This document shows, piece by piece, positions 1 to 8,614 of a stretch of 10,268 bases of DNA. Within the stretch, counting starts at the first letter, position 1. Every line of letters starts with the position of its first letter. The stretch is from contig NW_019091450.1 of assembly GCF_001949145.1 (NCBI RefSeq), positions 1,398,758-1,409,025 of the forward strand. Direction: 5' to 3'. Source of the stretch: Acanthaster planci. Its lineage: Eukaryota; Echinodermata; Asteroidea; Valvatida; Acanthasteridae. Below the pieces are notes generated by a model. The model saw nothing but the letters and a program-made list of their open reading frames with translations. It was not told the origin of the DNA and did not search any database. Position numbers and translations under genes: made by a program.

Positions 1-76
1 ATTTTGTGGTTTTACTCCCAACTCTACAAATAAACAATTTTACTGGTAGTCTTCTCTCTCAGGGTTTCTTCCGGCT

Positions 77-97
77 TCTGAGCCACAGTGGCTCAGA
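77..97. repeat. 21-bp palindrome
   Basis: TCTGAGCCAC, a central A, then GTGGCTCAGA form a perfect 10-bp inverted repeat. GAACC-GT-GGTTC follows about 10 bp later. Function is unknown. Confidence 0.65.
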
Positions 98-1064
98 ACT
101 TTCAGTGAACCGTGGTTCCCAAGAAAAAAACATTACATTGTGTACATGTAAATCCCACAATATGCAACATACATGTGCGTACTTAGTATACCAGTTTAAG
201 TACTGTACTGTACTAGCAACTTGTTGCTGAGTTGTGCAAACCCTGTACAACTGGCTCCAGACAGATCCTCACAAAATAGTGGAGAAGATTCCAAGTCCTT
301 ACATGTACACTAATTTGTTAGAGGTGCAGTGTACCACCCAAAATTATGTACAGGCACAACATGTTTGATACATGTACATGGTAAGTACCGGTACATGAAC
401 TGGAAAAGGCAACAAGGTTTCATGCCAAAATGTCATGAGAGTGGGGGTATCATTGACGATGGGTGTGTAGGGAGAAGGGGATAAGGGAGCGGCACCTGCT
501 TATTTGCCGTCTTGTTGGCAGAAATTGTTTCCGACATGCACATAACCTAATCTGTGGAACTGGCTTGTGAGGCTGACTGACATGCACAGCACCAACAATA
601 ATCATAGTTCAAGAAAATAGTTTCCATATTTCTTCAATATGATCCATCAGAAATCTTATATGGCAAATTGTTTATTCTGAGACGCCATATGTAAGCATAA
701 ATATTCTCAGTAATGGTACATGTAGACTTTATACAAAGACATTTATGTTCAGGTAGACAGCCTACAAGCCTGGCCTAATGAGTGCCGTTTTCTGAAATAC
801 CACTGCTCTAGGCTATTAGGGATATTGTGGTAATTACCTAACACTATCATCCTGTGTCTAACAATGCCCAGGTGTGCACACAAGGACAACATGATAGGGA
901 GCCAGACAAGGAAATGATGGATGTGATGAGGGCAATGGGTTAGGTCACAGACCTTACATGTAAGCTTCCGCTCAATGACACAACAGTTTCAAGCACCTGG
1001 TTCATACATGCACTATTATTCATCAAGTTAATTGCATTCTGACCAAGTTTTCCAGCAAGGTACA

Positions 1065-1335
1065 TGTAACTGTACATACATGTACATGTACAAAGCCCTC
1101 ACTTTACATACATGTACAAAAAGCATGCATCATAAGCTTGGATGTTGCTCTGCAATTCCAACTGAGCAAGATTATGTTTAATGAATAAATAAGCACCTAA
1201 CCCCAACCCCTGCACAAGGGTGTTTGCAGTGCATCTGTATTTTGCAAATAAATCTGACCAATGCATACATGTACACATACTGGTACATGTATGGAACAAA
1301 TACGGATGAGTGAATTTACATCGTGTACATGTACA
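1065..1335. repeat. ACATGT/TACATGTA palindrome cluster
   Basis: This is one of the denser parts of a dispersed simple-sequence family. Tandem GTACAT units occur near 1063-1091, with more at 1104-1115, 1266-1290 and 1325-1335. Related TACCGGTA-type variants occur elsewhere (388, 5385, 7413, 7570). Over the window about 54 ACATGT sites can be counted by eye, against about 2.5 expected for a random hexamer at equal base use. It is not a CRISPR array: there is no regular spacer length and no constant long repeat. Confidence 0.8.
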
Positions 1336-2639
1336 TCAAGTCTGTATGGACCAAGTCAAATTTAATTTGTCTACGCACAAACAACAGTGAAAAGTTTTTG
1401 AACACCCCAATAATGTTGTCAAAACTTGAACTTCTCTGCCACATTTACCCCGTATGGCAGTCAAAAATGGGACATGTTTATGTAAATATTTTGGATGATG
1501 ACAAACATTATGTGTCAACTCTCTTTTGGACTGTCTCTGCCCATGGCAAAGTGCACAGTAGAAGGTAACAATAAAGTTGTCACATACATGTAGAACGTAG
1601 AAAAGATTCATGTCCCCTTTTCCTTTGCCAATTAAAAAAAAAACAGTGTCATGGAATGCCATGGGAATTGTCCGGCCTCGCAGGGTGCCCATTATTATAG
1701 CAACTGGTGTGTAAATAAAGTGTCAAGAAATTTCTCTGCTATTCATGTGACAAATTGTGCAAACACTAACAAAAAGTAGCCAGCTACATGTACAGTAACA
1801 AACACACAGAGAGATAAGGGGCCCAGTAGAGAATACCAGTACCTCAATCACTGTAAAAAATATGTGTGTAAAAGTGATGATACATAAATCTGGAATGCCT
1901 GCTGTTTGGATGACACAGTTGATGCTCAACTTGGAAATCTGATGGGTATGGCCTTTGAACCGGTCCTGTTTCATAATGTACAAACTCCCTGATGTCGAAA
2001 CTGCATACAGCAAAGACTCGTGGGTGGTTTGACAGTGTACTGCAAAGAATCTGACATCACAGATGCAGTATTTCATTTCAAGAAAATATGCCTCCTGTGC
2101 ATAGCAAGAAACAGAGGTTTTGACAAGCCTGTGCCAGTACGTGTACCATATGCAAGTGAATTTGGGTTTGACTTTTGCTTGGAACTTCAAAGGATCGTTT
2201 GGGGACAACAGTTAAAACTTTGCACAAACCTAGTTTGAAAGGTTTCAGACAACATTTTTACCCAGGTACATGTACATGTAGGCCTACTTGTACTTGTTGA
2301 GAATTACATATTATTTTGACCATCATCAACTTGCCTGTAGGCTATATAAGAGTTAATGCTACAATCAAAGGGCAGCATTTTAACTGAAACCTAGCTTCAA
2401 ATGAAAATGTGTGTGGAAATGTATAGCAGTGTTGAACAACATGTATTAAAGTGTAATAAACTTACACGGCTTTAATATCAATATAGAAATGTCAACAGTC
2501 CCCCCCCCCCACAAAAAAAAATTACTGGAAATACACAGTAAACATGTAATGAAGCATGGCTTGGTACAATCAGTGCTCTGAACAGAAGAAAAGGACAAAA
2601 AGTTGGATTATACATGTAAGAAAGATGAGGCCGGCAACC

Positions 2640-2667
2640 GTGGCAAGTTCAACTGTTAAACCCCTTG
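2640..2667 (+). repeat. 28-bp direct repeat, copy 1 (partner at 3040-3067)
   Basis: The 28-mer starting GTGGCAAGTTCAAC and ending TAAACCCCTTG occurs here and again at 3040-3067, inside the loop of the fold-back element. The copies are exactly 400 bp apart with one difference (T at 2654, C at 3054), a CpG/TpG change. The similarity continues for CATT with a 1-base gap. It suggests that the repeat unit is larger or more complex than the hairpin alone. Confidence 0.8.
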
Positions 2668-2937
2668 ACATTGGATACAATGCAAGAATTCTTGTTGACC
2701 TCAATGAACTTGAAAACTGTACTTTGGAACTTGTCCTAATCAGGACACAAGTGCTGTACGATATAACGAAAATTCAGTTAAACATGTATGAATGTACGTG
2801 TCCATGTACCGCTAAATGTATGCAGATGCATACATGTACATGTACAGTATGTGGAAACACTAAAATTGGCACTGTTGATGGGCACTACATACTGGAAGGT
2901 ACATGTGCAGTACTAGAACTAGAACATGTAATGGAAG

Positions 2938-3168
2938 CAACTTATTTACCTCTCTTAAAGCCATATCACCCTCTGGGAACTTACTTAAATACGAATTTTT
3001 GGGCATCTCCTGCCCCTCGTCAGGTGCGAATGCTTGAATGTGGCAAGTTCAACCGTTAAACCCCTTGCATTTGCACCTGACGAGGGGCGGGAGACGCCCA
3101 AAAATTCATATTTAAGTAAGTTCCCAGAGGGTGATATGGCTTTAAGACAGGTACATGTAAATAAGTTG
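2938..3168. repeat. Fold-back element: about 96-bp inverted repeat with 33-nt loop
   Basis: The left arm (2938-3033) and right arm (3067-3168) are reverse complements at 91 of 96 aligned positions, separated by a 33-nt loop (3034-3066). The core (2953-3033 against 3067-3147) matches at 77 of 81. The right arm has one extra 6-bp unit, so CAGGTACATGTAAATAAG there corresponds to GAGGTAAATAAG in the left arm. The arms include CCCTCGTCAGGTGC next to the loop and CCATATCACCCTCTGGG farther out. Mirror-image open frames of the PYHPLGTYLN type appear on both strands only because the arms are inverted copies. I see no target-site duplication and no transposase, so this is probably a non-autonomous fold-back or MITE-type element. 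It lies in FHOD intron 2, so the pre-mRNA could form a long double-stranded hairpin. Confidence 0.85.
3040..3067 (+). repeat. 28-bp direct repeat, copy 2 (hairpin loop)
   Basis: This is the partner of the repeat at 2640-2667. It fills most of the loop between the fold-back arms and overlaps the first base of the right arm. Confidence 0.8.
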
Positions 3169-3254
3169 TCAGGAGAATCCCTGTCCAGAATCCCTGTACA
3201 AGGTCAGGAACATCGTAAAGTGTATGGATGGAATGGAAGCTTTTGTCTTTAATC

Positions 3255-3385
3255 CCAACTACATGTACGGTATGGTACATGTACGTACATGTGCATTATA
3301 CAGGTACTGTGTTCGTTGTACAGTGTACATGTAAAATGTACATGTGTGGGTTTACTGTATGCCAAATCACGTATGTACACGTACA
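3255..3385. repeat. ACATGT/GTACGTAC palindrome cluster
   Basis: Just right of the fold-back element there are at least five ACATGT sites, with GTACGTACATG and CACGTACATG variants. The cluster ends at about 3385, and no ACATGT follows until about 3993. Confidence 0.7.
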
Positions 3386-5044
3386 TGCATGATCATCCAA
3401 GTCCAGCTACCGTAGTCTCATTTTTTTTTTTACAATGCACGAGCTTGGCTGGAGTTTAAATCATACCTGTATAAGTACCGTACCAGTTAAGGTTTTCTCA
3501 TTCTCACTTTGGTCAAACTTTCGCAAGTCAAAATTCGATTTCAACAAAGCAAGAGTGCTTTCCCAACTGGTACCGATATAATCTGCGATGACATAAGTCA
3601 AACAAGATACATCAATTGTGGATTACTGGGGGAAGAAAGGGGGGAAAAAGCACAAGTAGAAATTGCCTTGCAACCACAATGAAAGGTCTAGACATTGGCT
3701 CTTTCCAAAACCTTCATAAGGCCAACAATGGGGCGTGCACAATCACATTCCACGCTTCGCTTGGCCTGTGAGGAGTACTCAGGAGACTGCTGTCGATTTA
3801 CAATAAACGTTGAAGAGGTGAAGGCACTGCCAGTTCAAGTGACAGAGGGGGGGAAGAGATCTGAACAGCAAATTTTTCAACAAGAAAGGAGTAATGACCA
3901 TGAAATGAGAATTCCCCACAGGAGAGTCGAAACAAATGACAAAACTTCAAGGCTCGTGGGCTGTAACTGTTTTTCCTTTCATTACCAGTACAGTACATGT
4001 AAGTGTACTTACCAATGCAGCCGTGTACACGGACAGAGAGCTGAGAGCGCAGTATTATAGAATGCTTGCGACTGTTGAATCAGAAAGAAAAAGGTTTTAA
4101 GAATTTTAAATTATCATTCTGTTGAACCATAACATGTATTTATCCATGGTTTATCATGTACGAAGTTTACGCACCAATTGCGTATAGGCTACATCCTTAT
4201 AACTAGATAATTAGTAATGTTTAATTTCATCCACTGAAATTACAATTTCCATACTTTATTATTCACCTATAGATCATGGCACATTATTAAGATGTTTAGC
4301 AAGTTGCGCTGGTTATTTTTTTTATAGTTACGTCTAATTTGGTCATTGTGGTATTCGCCCTTCCACACACGGATGTCCTTTATACTGACCATAAAGATGG
4401 CTGCCATGCAAACCCCTTATTTGAAGACATGAGACATACAATATAATACACATGCACACTACAGAAATGATGTCAAGTACATGTACTTCACATGCAGGTA
4501 TATATATCAACATTAAGGAACCTGAAAAACGCCCTTTACGTGTATTTCGGTAGAAAAAAAAGGGGGATTTATTGACAGTAATAAAAACTTCAATCTGGGA
4601 AAGGTGCAGGGGGAACTTGCAGAAAAATGCACATCACACTTTCTCACAGTCTATGTACTTCTAGGAAAGTAAGAGGACTTGCAAAAAGGATAAATCATTC
4701 TTTTGAATGGCACGCTCTTCTGGTTATTTGTTTAGGTCTATGATTAACAACCAGCTGTCATTGCTGTCGAGTGAAATGTCATCATGGGTATACAAGTACT
4801 GGTACATATAATGTACACCATGTGTTGGTGCAAGGCAGACTCCCCTTGGTTTCTTGGTTTAGACAGTAAAAATTTCCAAATCAATACTGAATAAAAAGGG
4901 GCCTGCATGCAGGTTATTCAGACCACTGTGACTTCAAGATTTGTCTCAAATGTACATAAACGTGTACCGGCATCCTTCAACTGAAGATGTGGACCTCCAA
5001 TGAATAGAATATATTGTGTAAATCATTAAATGAAAAAATAGGAC

Positions 5045-5200
5045 GTACATGTACATGTATTCCATTTACACTGGCATATTCAATTGAACAAGTGTACATG
5101 TACACACTTACTTGCATGCGTAGGTGGCATTTGCTGCAGCCTACAATAACAATGTAACGCATACATGTACATGTATATGCACAGCAGTACATGTACATCA
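5045..5200. repeat. ACATGT/TACATGTA palindrome cluster
   Basis: Short tandem GTACAT runs occur at about 5046-5059, 5095-5103, 5162-5175 and 5188-5198, within FHOD intron 2. Each run is two or three units long and the intervening sequence is unrelated, so this is a cluster of separate short arrays and not one decayed satellite. Confidence 0.75.
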
Positions 5201-5650
5201 TGGAGGAAGGAATAGACTTTCATATCAATGATTTACAAGTTTGCCCCCCCCCATGTAATCCAGCATTAGTACACGTACATGTACTGTAAGACCACTCTAG
5301 GCTATTGAGATGGATTTGCTATTGACATGATTGATATACATGTATATGTATACAGGTACGGCATGGCAAACATGACTAAGAGACGTACCGGTAGGTAATT
5401 ATTCTCCATGCCTTTTGTTAAAGTTTATAAGCTCAGTCTATCCTAGAAAGTTAGCAAAGGAGATGTTTGAGTTCAAGGCCCTTTTTCACAGACATGACCA
5501 CAGTCATGGAAAAATGAATAGAACTCAAAAGGCCTTTTTTTTTTTGAAGCAAAACTTGTGCTAGCTGCCAACTCTGAAAAAAATCATTAAAACTTGAGAA
5601 CGGCTGGTTAAAAATAATTTTAATACATGCACTAGTACACTGACACTTAC

Positions 5651-5751
5651 TCTTTGTTGAAATTTTCAAAGTCATCTTTCTGTTCATCAATGGAGGACTC
5701 TAGGTCCAGATAATATCCATTGTGCGATAACTGCAGGGTACAATCTTCAAG
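5651..5751 (-). CDS. FHOD: FHOD-family formin, coding exon 2
   Basis: This exon is 101 nt, giving 33 codons plus two bases. It has no ATG of its own and is found only by extending the FHOD alignment. Read on the minus strand it begins LEDCTLQLSHNGYYLDLE and continues SSIDEQKDDFENFNK. This matches the vertebrate FHOD continuation after APHK (L-D/E-D-C-x-L-Q-L-S-x-N-G-x-Y-L-D-x-E, then an EQ-rich helix). A pyrimidine-rich acceptor, ctgtctttttcag, precedes it (AG at 5752-5753 on the complement). The donor is AAAGA|GTAAGT, close to the animal consensus, leaving phase 2. Joined to exon 1 the protein is collinear with the family with no gap, so no exon is missing between them. It completes more of the N-terminal GTPase-binding fold. 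The next family segment (basic stretch, then the RTQLSVRV-type start of the armadillo FH3 region) was searched for at lower coordinates and not found, so the gene continues off the window. Confidence 0.93.
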
Positions 5752-6124
5752 CTGAAAAAGACAGTACACAATTCATAGGACATTAACAAACTGAAAGTTA
5801 CAGGTATGTACATGTATAGGCATACTTACATGTACCAACCAAAGTTACCTGAAAAGTCACTACAAGGCCTATATTTAAACTGCCTAGAAATTCCTCAAAC
5901 TTTCCAGTTTTGCACATAAAAAATTCTTACACTACTGGTTAAAAGAAACCTGTGACCCAAAATAGGGAAATTCCATCTTTGGGCTTCTTCTTCAAGTCTG
6001 GGGGCATGCCAATAGGACCCAGGGCCCCCGGGGAGAACAGTGCATCGATAACTAATGGAGCTACATTGTACATGTATCCCGGTAAAGTAAAATGTTACCA
6101 GTAGGACCCCCATCCAATGTAGGG

Positions 6125-6152
6125 AAAACCTCAATTGGCATATTGAGGTTTT
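6125..6152. repeat. 11-bp perfect stem-loop
   Basis: AAAACCTCAAT (6125-6135) and ATTGAGGTTTT (6142-6152) are perfect reverse complements around a 6-nt loop, in intron 1. It borders the E-box/CRE-like site. No T-run termination role is implied, since this is eukaryotic intron sequence. Confidence 0.7.
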
Positions 6153-6165
6153 TCACGTGACGTAA
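6153..6165. promoter_or_regulatory. Overlapping E-box (TCACGTGA) and CRE-like (TGACGTAA) motifs
   Basis: TCACGTGA at 6153-6160 is an extended palindromic E-box of the USF/MITF/TFE type. TGACGTAA at 6158-6165 is an ATF/CREB or bZIP-type half-palindrome that shares three bases with it. Both contain CpG in an intron otherwise poor in CpG. Enhancer function in FHOD intron 1 is inference from motif match only. Confidence 0.3.
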
Positions 6166-6674
6166 CATGAAGGGCAAAGGCATTCCAGGAAGTGTACCAC
6201 GTCTGCGGAGGCACATGCATTTTGGTAAGTGTATTTCTATTGACAATTTCATGTACACCAGAATGATATGAGACTGTAAAGACGTGCGCGTTTCCTGGTA
6301 CATCTGTGACAATTGAACACTGACCATCAAAAATCATAGGAATGAAAATCCTCTATTTATGGCTGAGGCCTGATGGCCTTACAACTGCCCCCCCTTCCCT
6401 TTAAAATTCATTCTGCCACCCTTGCCCAACCAGCTGGCCTTCCCTCTAGATGCACAGAGCAAATGGCAAATGCGCCTACTTTTAAAGAAGCCAAGCCACA
6501 ATGTGCTTCTCAATGGTAACCTGATCTGTATATTTATAAACATGGAGAATATATGTAAATATTCCTTCACTGGCACAGACCAGAAAGGTGCTGAGGGACA
6601 GTTTCAACCAGGCAATCGGTGCAGCGCACACATGTACAGGTACATTGAGACTACATTCATGTACATGTAATACC

Positions 6675-6716
6675 AATCATTGATCTTCATTTTACGATCT
6701 ATAAAGATCAGTGATT
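6675..6716. repeat. 13-bp stem-loop
   Basis: AATCATTGATCTT (6675-6687) pairs with AAGATCAGTGATT (6704-6716) with one wobble-type mismatch and a 16-nt loop, in intron 1. Stem and loop are too short for a typical animal microRNA precursor. Confidence 0.65.
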
Positions 6717-7314
6717 CAAACAGATATTGGCCACTAGTGCTCAGCGCAGTAAATGCCAAATGCACACGATGTTTTGTACATGTGCATACACACCACAAAT
6801 CCCACCGAAAGGGCAGAGTCACTGCATCAGTTCAAAACGATCGTGGCACATTGACAGCTCAGCATTGTGTTCATGCTGCATGCAGGAAGTACCCGATTCA
6901 CGTCTCAATATTCCCCTGACCTTTTTAAAGGTTTTTTTCCCTTGTGGGGGAGGCTTGCCTCTATCACATTACAGTTCTTTATCATTGTTTGCAATCCAAT
7001 TCCTACCATTCACTTTTCGTTTGATTTCATTGAAGGGAATTTTTCATGATGGTTTGCGGCTCTACAGAATTTTTTTAAAGGAAAGTGGAATCTGAGAAGA
7101 ATTCAATTACAACAGGTGTCCTCGCAATAGTTGACTGCCGTCAAAATACCAACAATTCAAATCACATGGATCATTTATTTAACCACTCTATGCATTAACC
7201 TACCAACTTACATGTACATGTACTTCTTGTATTTGAGGACATCTGCAAGAAACCTGTATTTGTGGAAATCTGGAATAAACTATGGAGTTTGGACATACTA
7301 ACTAGGCAGTGGAT

Positions 7315-7336
7315 ATTTAGCTGTCACCAGCTAAAT
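7315..7336. repeat. 9-bp perfect stem-loop
   Basis: ATTTAGCTG (7315-7323) and CAGCTAAAT (7328-7336) flank a TCAC loop. A related GTATTTGGCTGTCA follows at about 7349, so the left half may be a small duplicated unit. Confidence 0.6.
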
Positions 7337-7446
7337 TTAACTAAAGGGTATTTGGCTGTCAACAAGTAGACAGAGCCCTCTTTGATGCATACGTGTATAA
7401 ATAAGCTTATCAACTACCGGTAACATGTACCACCAGATTTAAAGTA

Positions 7447-7540
7447 GGGTCTGTGGTTGAGTGGATAACGTGCATTTCTTGAGAGCTCACACGAAGCTGG
7501 GTTTAACTCCCAACTTTCGACTTTTTCTCGATCCCCAAAA
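7447..7540 (+). mobile_element. Decayed tRNA-derived SINE head (candidate)
   Basis: TGGTTGAGTGG at 7454-7464 fits the pol III A box (TRGYNNARNNG) fully. GGTTTAACTCC at 7500-7510 fits the B box with one mismatch. Their 46-bp spacing is normal for a tRNA. A T-arm can be drawn (TGGG, 7-nt loop, CCCA at 7498-7512), but the acceptor stem does not pair and the middle is not a clean anticodon arm. It is therefore not a working tRNA gene. A tRNA-derived SINE is the best reading; the 3' limit is unknown and no target-site duplication was identified. Confidence 0.5.
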
Positions 7541-7660
7541 TTCATGACATTCTTGTTTGGTTATTTTTACCGGTAAATTGACTCCAACATCAAATTACAG
7601 AGTACTCTTTTTCTGGTTTGTGGTTCTTGAGAAGCATTAAACTGTCTAGATAATTTCTGA

Positions 7661-7745
7661 CTCGTGAATACTTCCGGAACTGTAAGGTTTGTATAAACCT
7701 TACACAGTTCTGGAAGTATCTAACAGTTCTGGGAGTACCTTGTGA
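7661..7745. repeat. Three-unit inverted and tandem repeat (hairpin)
   Basis: TACTTCCGGAACTGT at 7669-7683 is repeated inverted as ACAGTTCTGGAAGTA (7704-7718) and again as ACAGTTCTGGGAGTA (7723-7737), 19 bp farther on. Units 1 and 2 form a hairpin (7668-7690 with 7695-7719, 4-nt loop) with one mismatch and a 2-nt bulge. The outer CGTGAATAC and TTGTGAATA flanks are similar in direct orientation. Unit 1 contains an ETS-type CCGGAAGT core (complement of 7670-7677), which units 2 and 3 have lost. Confidence 0.7.
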
Positions 7746-8452
7746 ATACAAAAACAGAACAATTATGTTGGAAAAGGACCACACTAAGATTTGTCACGGT
7801 AAGAATCCTAAGTCCCAAAAATAGACCCCCTGCGTATGACGTCACATTAGAGGGCATTTCTTTCTTCCTCTAGGATAGGCTCAAGTAAACCTTTTGTGAA
7901 TTCATAGTCATTACATCTAAATAACAAAGTATGTCCCCTGGGAGGGCACTCCACGCAGGCCCTCTATACAGTTAATGCAAGTGTGTCCGGCTAAATATTG
8001 TCTACGCCACATTAAAAAAGTAATCGATAAGCGTCCTTTTATTAAAATCTCTAGGGGGGGGGGCTTTTTTTCTGTTCAACATAGGTATGTACATCTTTGC
8101 TGGATTAGAAAATATTAAATATCAACAACTATCAACAACATTTATTTTTCTAATGTGGCGAATAAATGTCAAATGTAGCCAGCCACAGCTAAAAATTGGC
8201 TACCTGCTGTGCATGCTGGGAATATGCACTGGTCACAGGTGGCAACTACATACAGAAAATAATAAATTGCTATCAATTAAATTTCAAAAGCAACAATCTG
8301 ACCGGATACTTGGATGCGAGTAACCAAAATGTCAACAACCAAGTGTAGACAAACACACTGAGTGACAGGTTGAAAACTACGCATCAAGTTGTCACTCATC
8401 ATGCTCACGTCACGTCGCGGTTACAACTTCGGGTGACCAAACCGGAACCTAC

Positions 8453-8614
8453 TTTGTGCGGTGCTTTGAGAAACTTGTGGACGGCTTGCAGCTGGTCGAG
8501 GAGCGGCAAATACTCGTTGAAGGTGAAGGAAGGGGGCCGGGTAGGCTCGGGGAACACTGTGCTGGCGAAAGGGTCTGTATCGTCCAAGTACTGGACCCTA
8601 CACGTAAACGCCAT
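8453..8614 (-). CDS. FHOD: FHOD-family formin, coding exon 1 (N-terminus)
   Basis: This exon encodes the first 54 residues of an FHOD formin, an actin-filament assembly and bundling protein of stress fibres and muscle. The protein starts MAFTCRVQYLDDTDPF and ends LQAVHKFLKAPHK. Signatures remembered from vertebrate FHOD1/FHOD3 are visible in order: CRVQ(Y/F)LDDTDPF at residues 5-16, FPEP(T/S)RPP at 21-28, and (A/G)VHxxLxAPHK at 44-54. These residues open the ubiquitin-like GTPase-binding domain. The start is well supported: A at -3 and G at +4 give a strong initiation context, and an in-frame TAG lies nine codons upstream (8639-8641). The exon ends AAA|GTAGGT, a good splice donor, in phase 0. 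The frame runs on to 8405 only as intron read-through. The long plus-strand frame over this region is an antisense shadow. It resembles FHOD3 more than FHOD1, but an invertebrate probably has one gene ancestral to both. Confidence 0.93.

Larger units (their letters stand above)
1..5650 (-). other. FHOD intron 2, partial (5' part; continues beyond window)
   Basis: The intron starts at donor GTAAGTGTC (complement of 5642-5650) and runs past position 1, so it is at least 5,650 nt. I found no third FHOD exon and no other gene. The stretch is AT-rich and has most of the ACATGT/TACATGTA sites, in clusters near 1065-1115, 1265-1335, 2265-2280, 2830-2850, 3262-3345 and 5045-5195. It also has a 231-bp fold-back element (2938-3168) with a satellite copy of its loop at 2640-2667. 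C and A runs occur at 2501-2521 and a T run at 3421-3432. Long open frames at 1723-2208 (minus), 2556-3059 (plus) and 3695-4060 (plus) lack recognisable domains and plausible exon borders. The second of these is partly read through the fold-back arm. Confidence 0.8.
5752..8452 (-). other. FHOD intron 1 (phase 0, 2,701 nt)
   Basis: This is the intron between the two recognised exons, from donor GTAGGT (complement of 8447-8452) to acceptor TTTTTCAG (complement of 5752-5759). It contains no convincing coding exon. The open frames in it (for example around 5895-6337, 6379-6822, 6727-7095 and 7590-7784) are under about 125 codons, overlap in several frames and show no family motif. It holds short hairpins (6125-6152, 6675-6716, 7315-7336), a composite E-box/CRE-like site at 6153-6165, a tRNA-derived SINE-like remnant near 7447-7540, a three-unit repeat at 7661-7745 and scattered ACATGT sites. 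About 1.27 kb nearest exon 1 (7430-8700) lacks ACATGT. A G8/T7 homopolymer junction sits near 8053-8070. Confidence 0.85.

Noticed and set aside
1065-1335. CRISPR array or bacterial regulatory repeats
   Set aside because: Spacing is irregular, units are 6-8 bp, and the window is clearly animal DNA with spliced exons.
2556-3280. Three open frames sharing PYHPLGTYLN- and STVKPL-type segments
   Set aside because: The shared segments come from the inverted arms and the 28-bp direct repeat being read on both strands, not from related genes.
3695-4060. 121-codon plus-strand frame
   Set aside because: No recognisable domain or conserved residues; the end reads through an ACATGT-type repeat, and there are no convincing exon borders.
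4393-4405. YY1-like AAGATGGCTGCC as a nested gene start
   Set aside because: The following frame is short (ATGGCTGCCATGCAAACC leads into unrelated sequence) and no product can be recognised.
803-5310. CTCTAGGCTATT at both ~806 and ~5295 as a dispersed repeat
   Set aside because: A 12-base match between two places is expected by chance in a window of this size, and the flanks differ.
7447-7520. Functional tRNA gene
   Set aside because: A and B boxes are present, but the acceptor stem does not pair and no proper anticodon arm forms.
7661-7745. MicroRNA precursor
   Set aside because: The hairpin has a 4-nt loop and about 23-bp stem, too short for an animal precursor, and it is part of a three-copy repeat.
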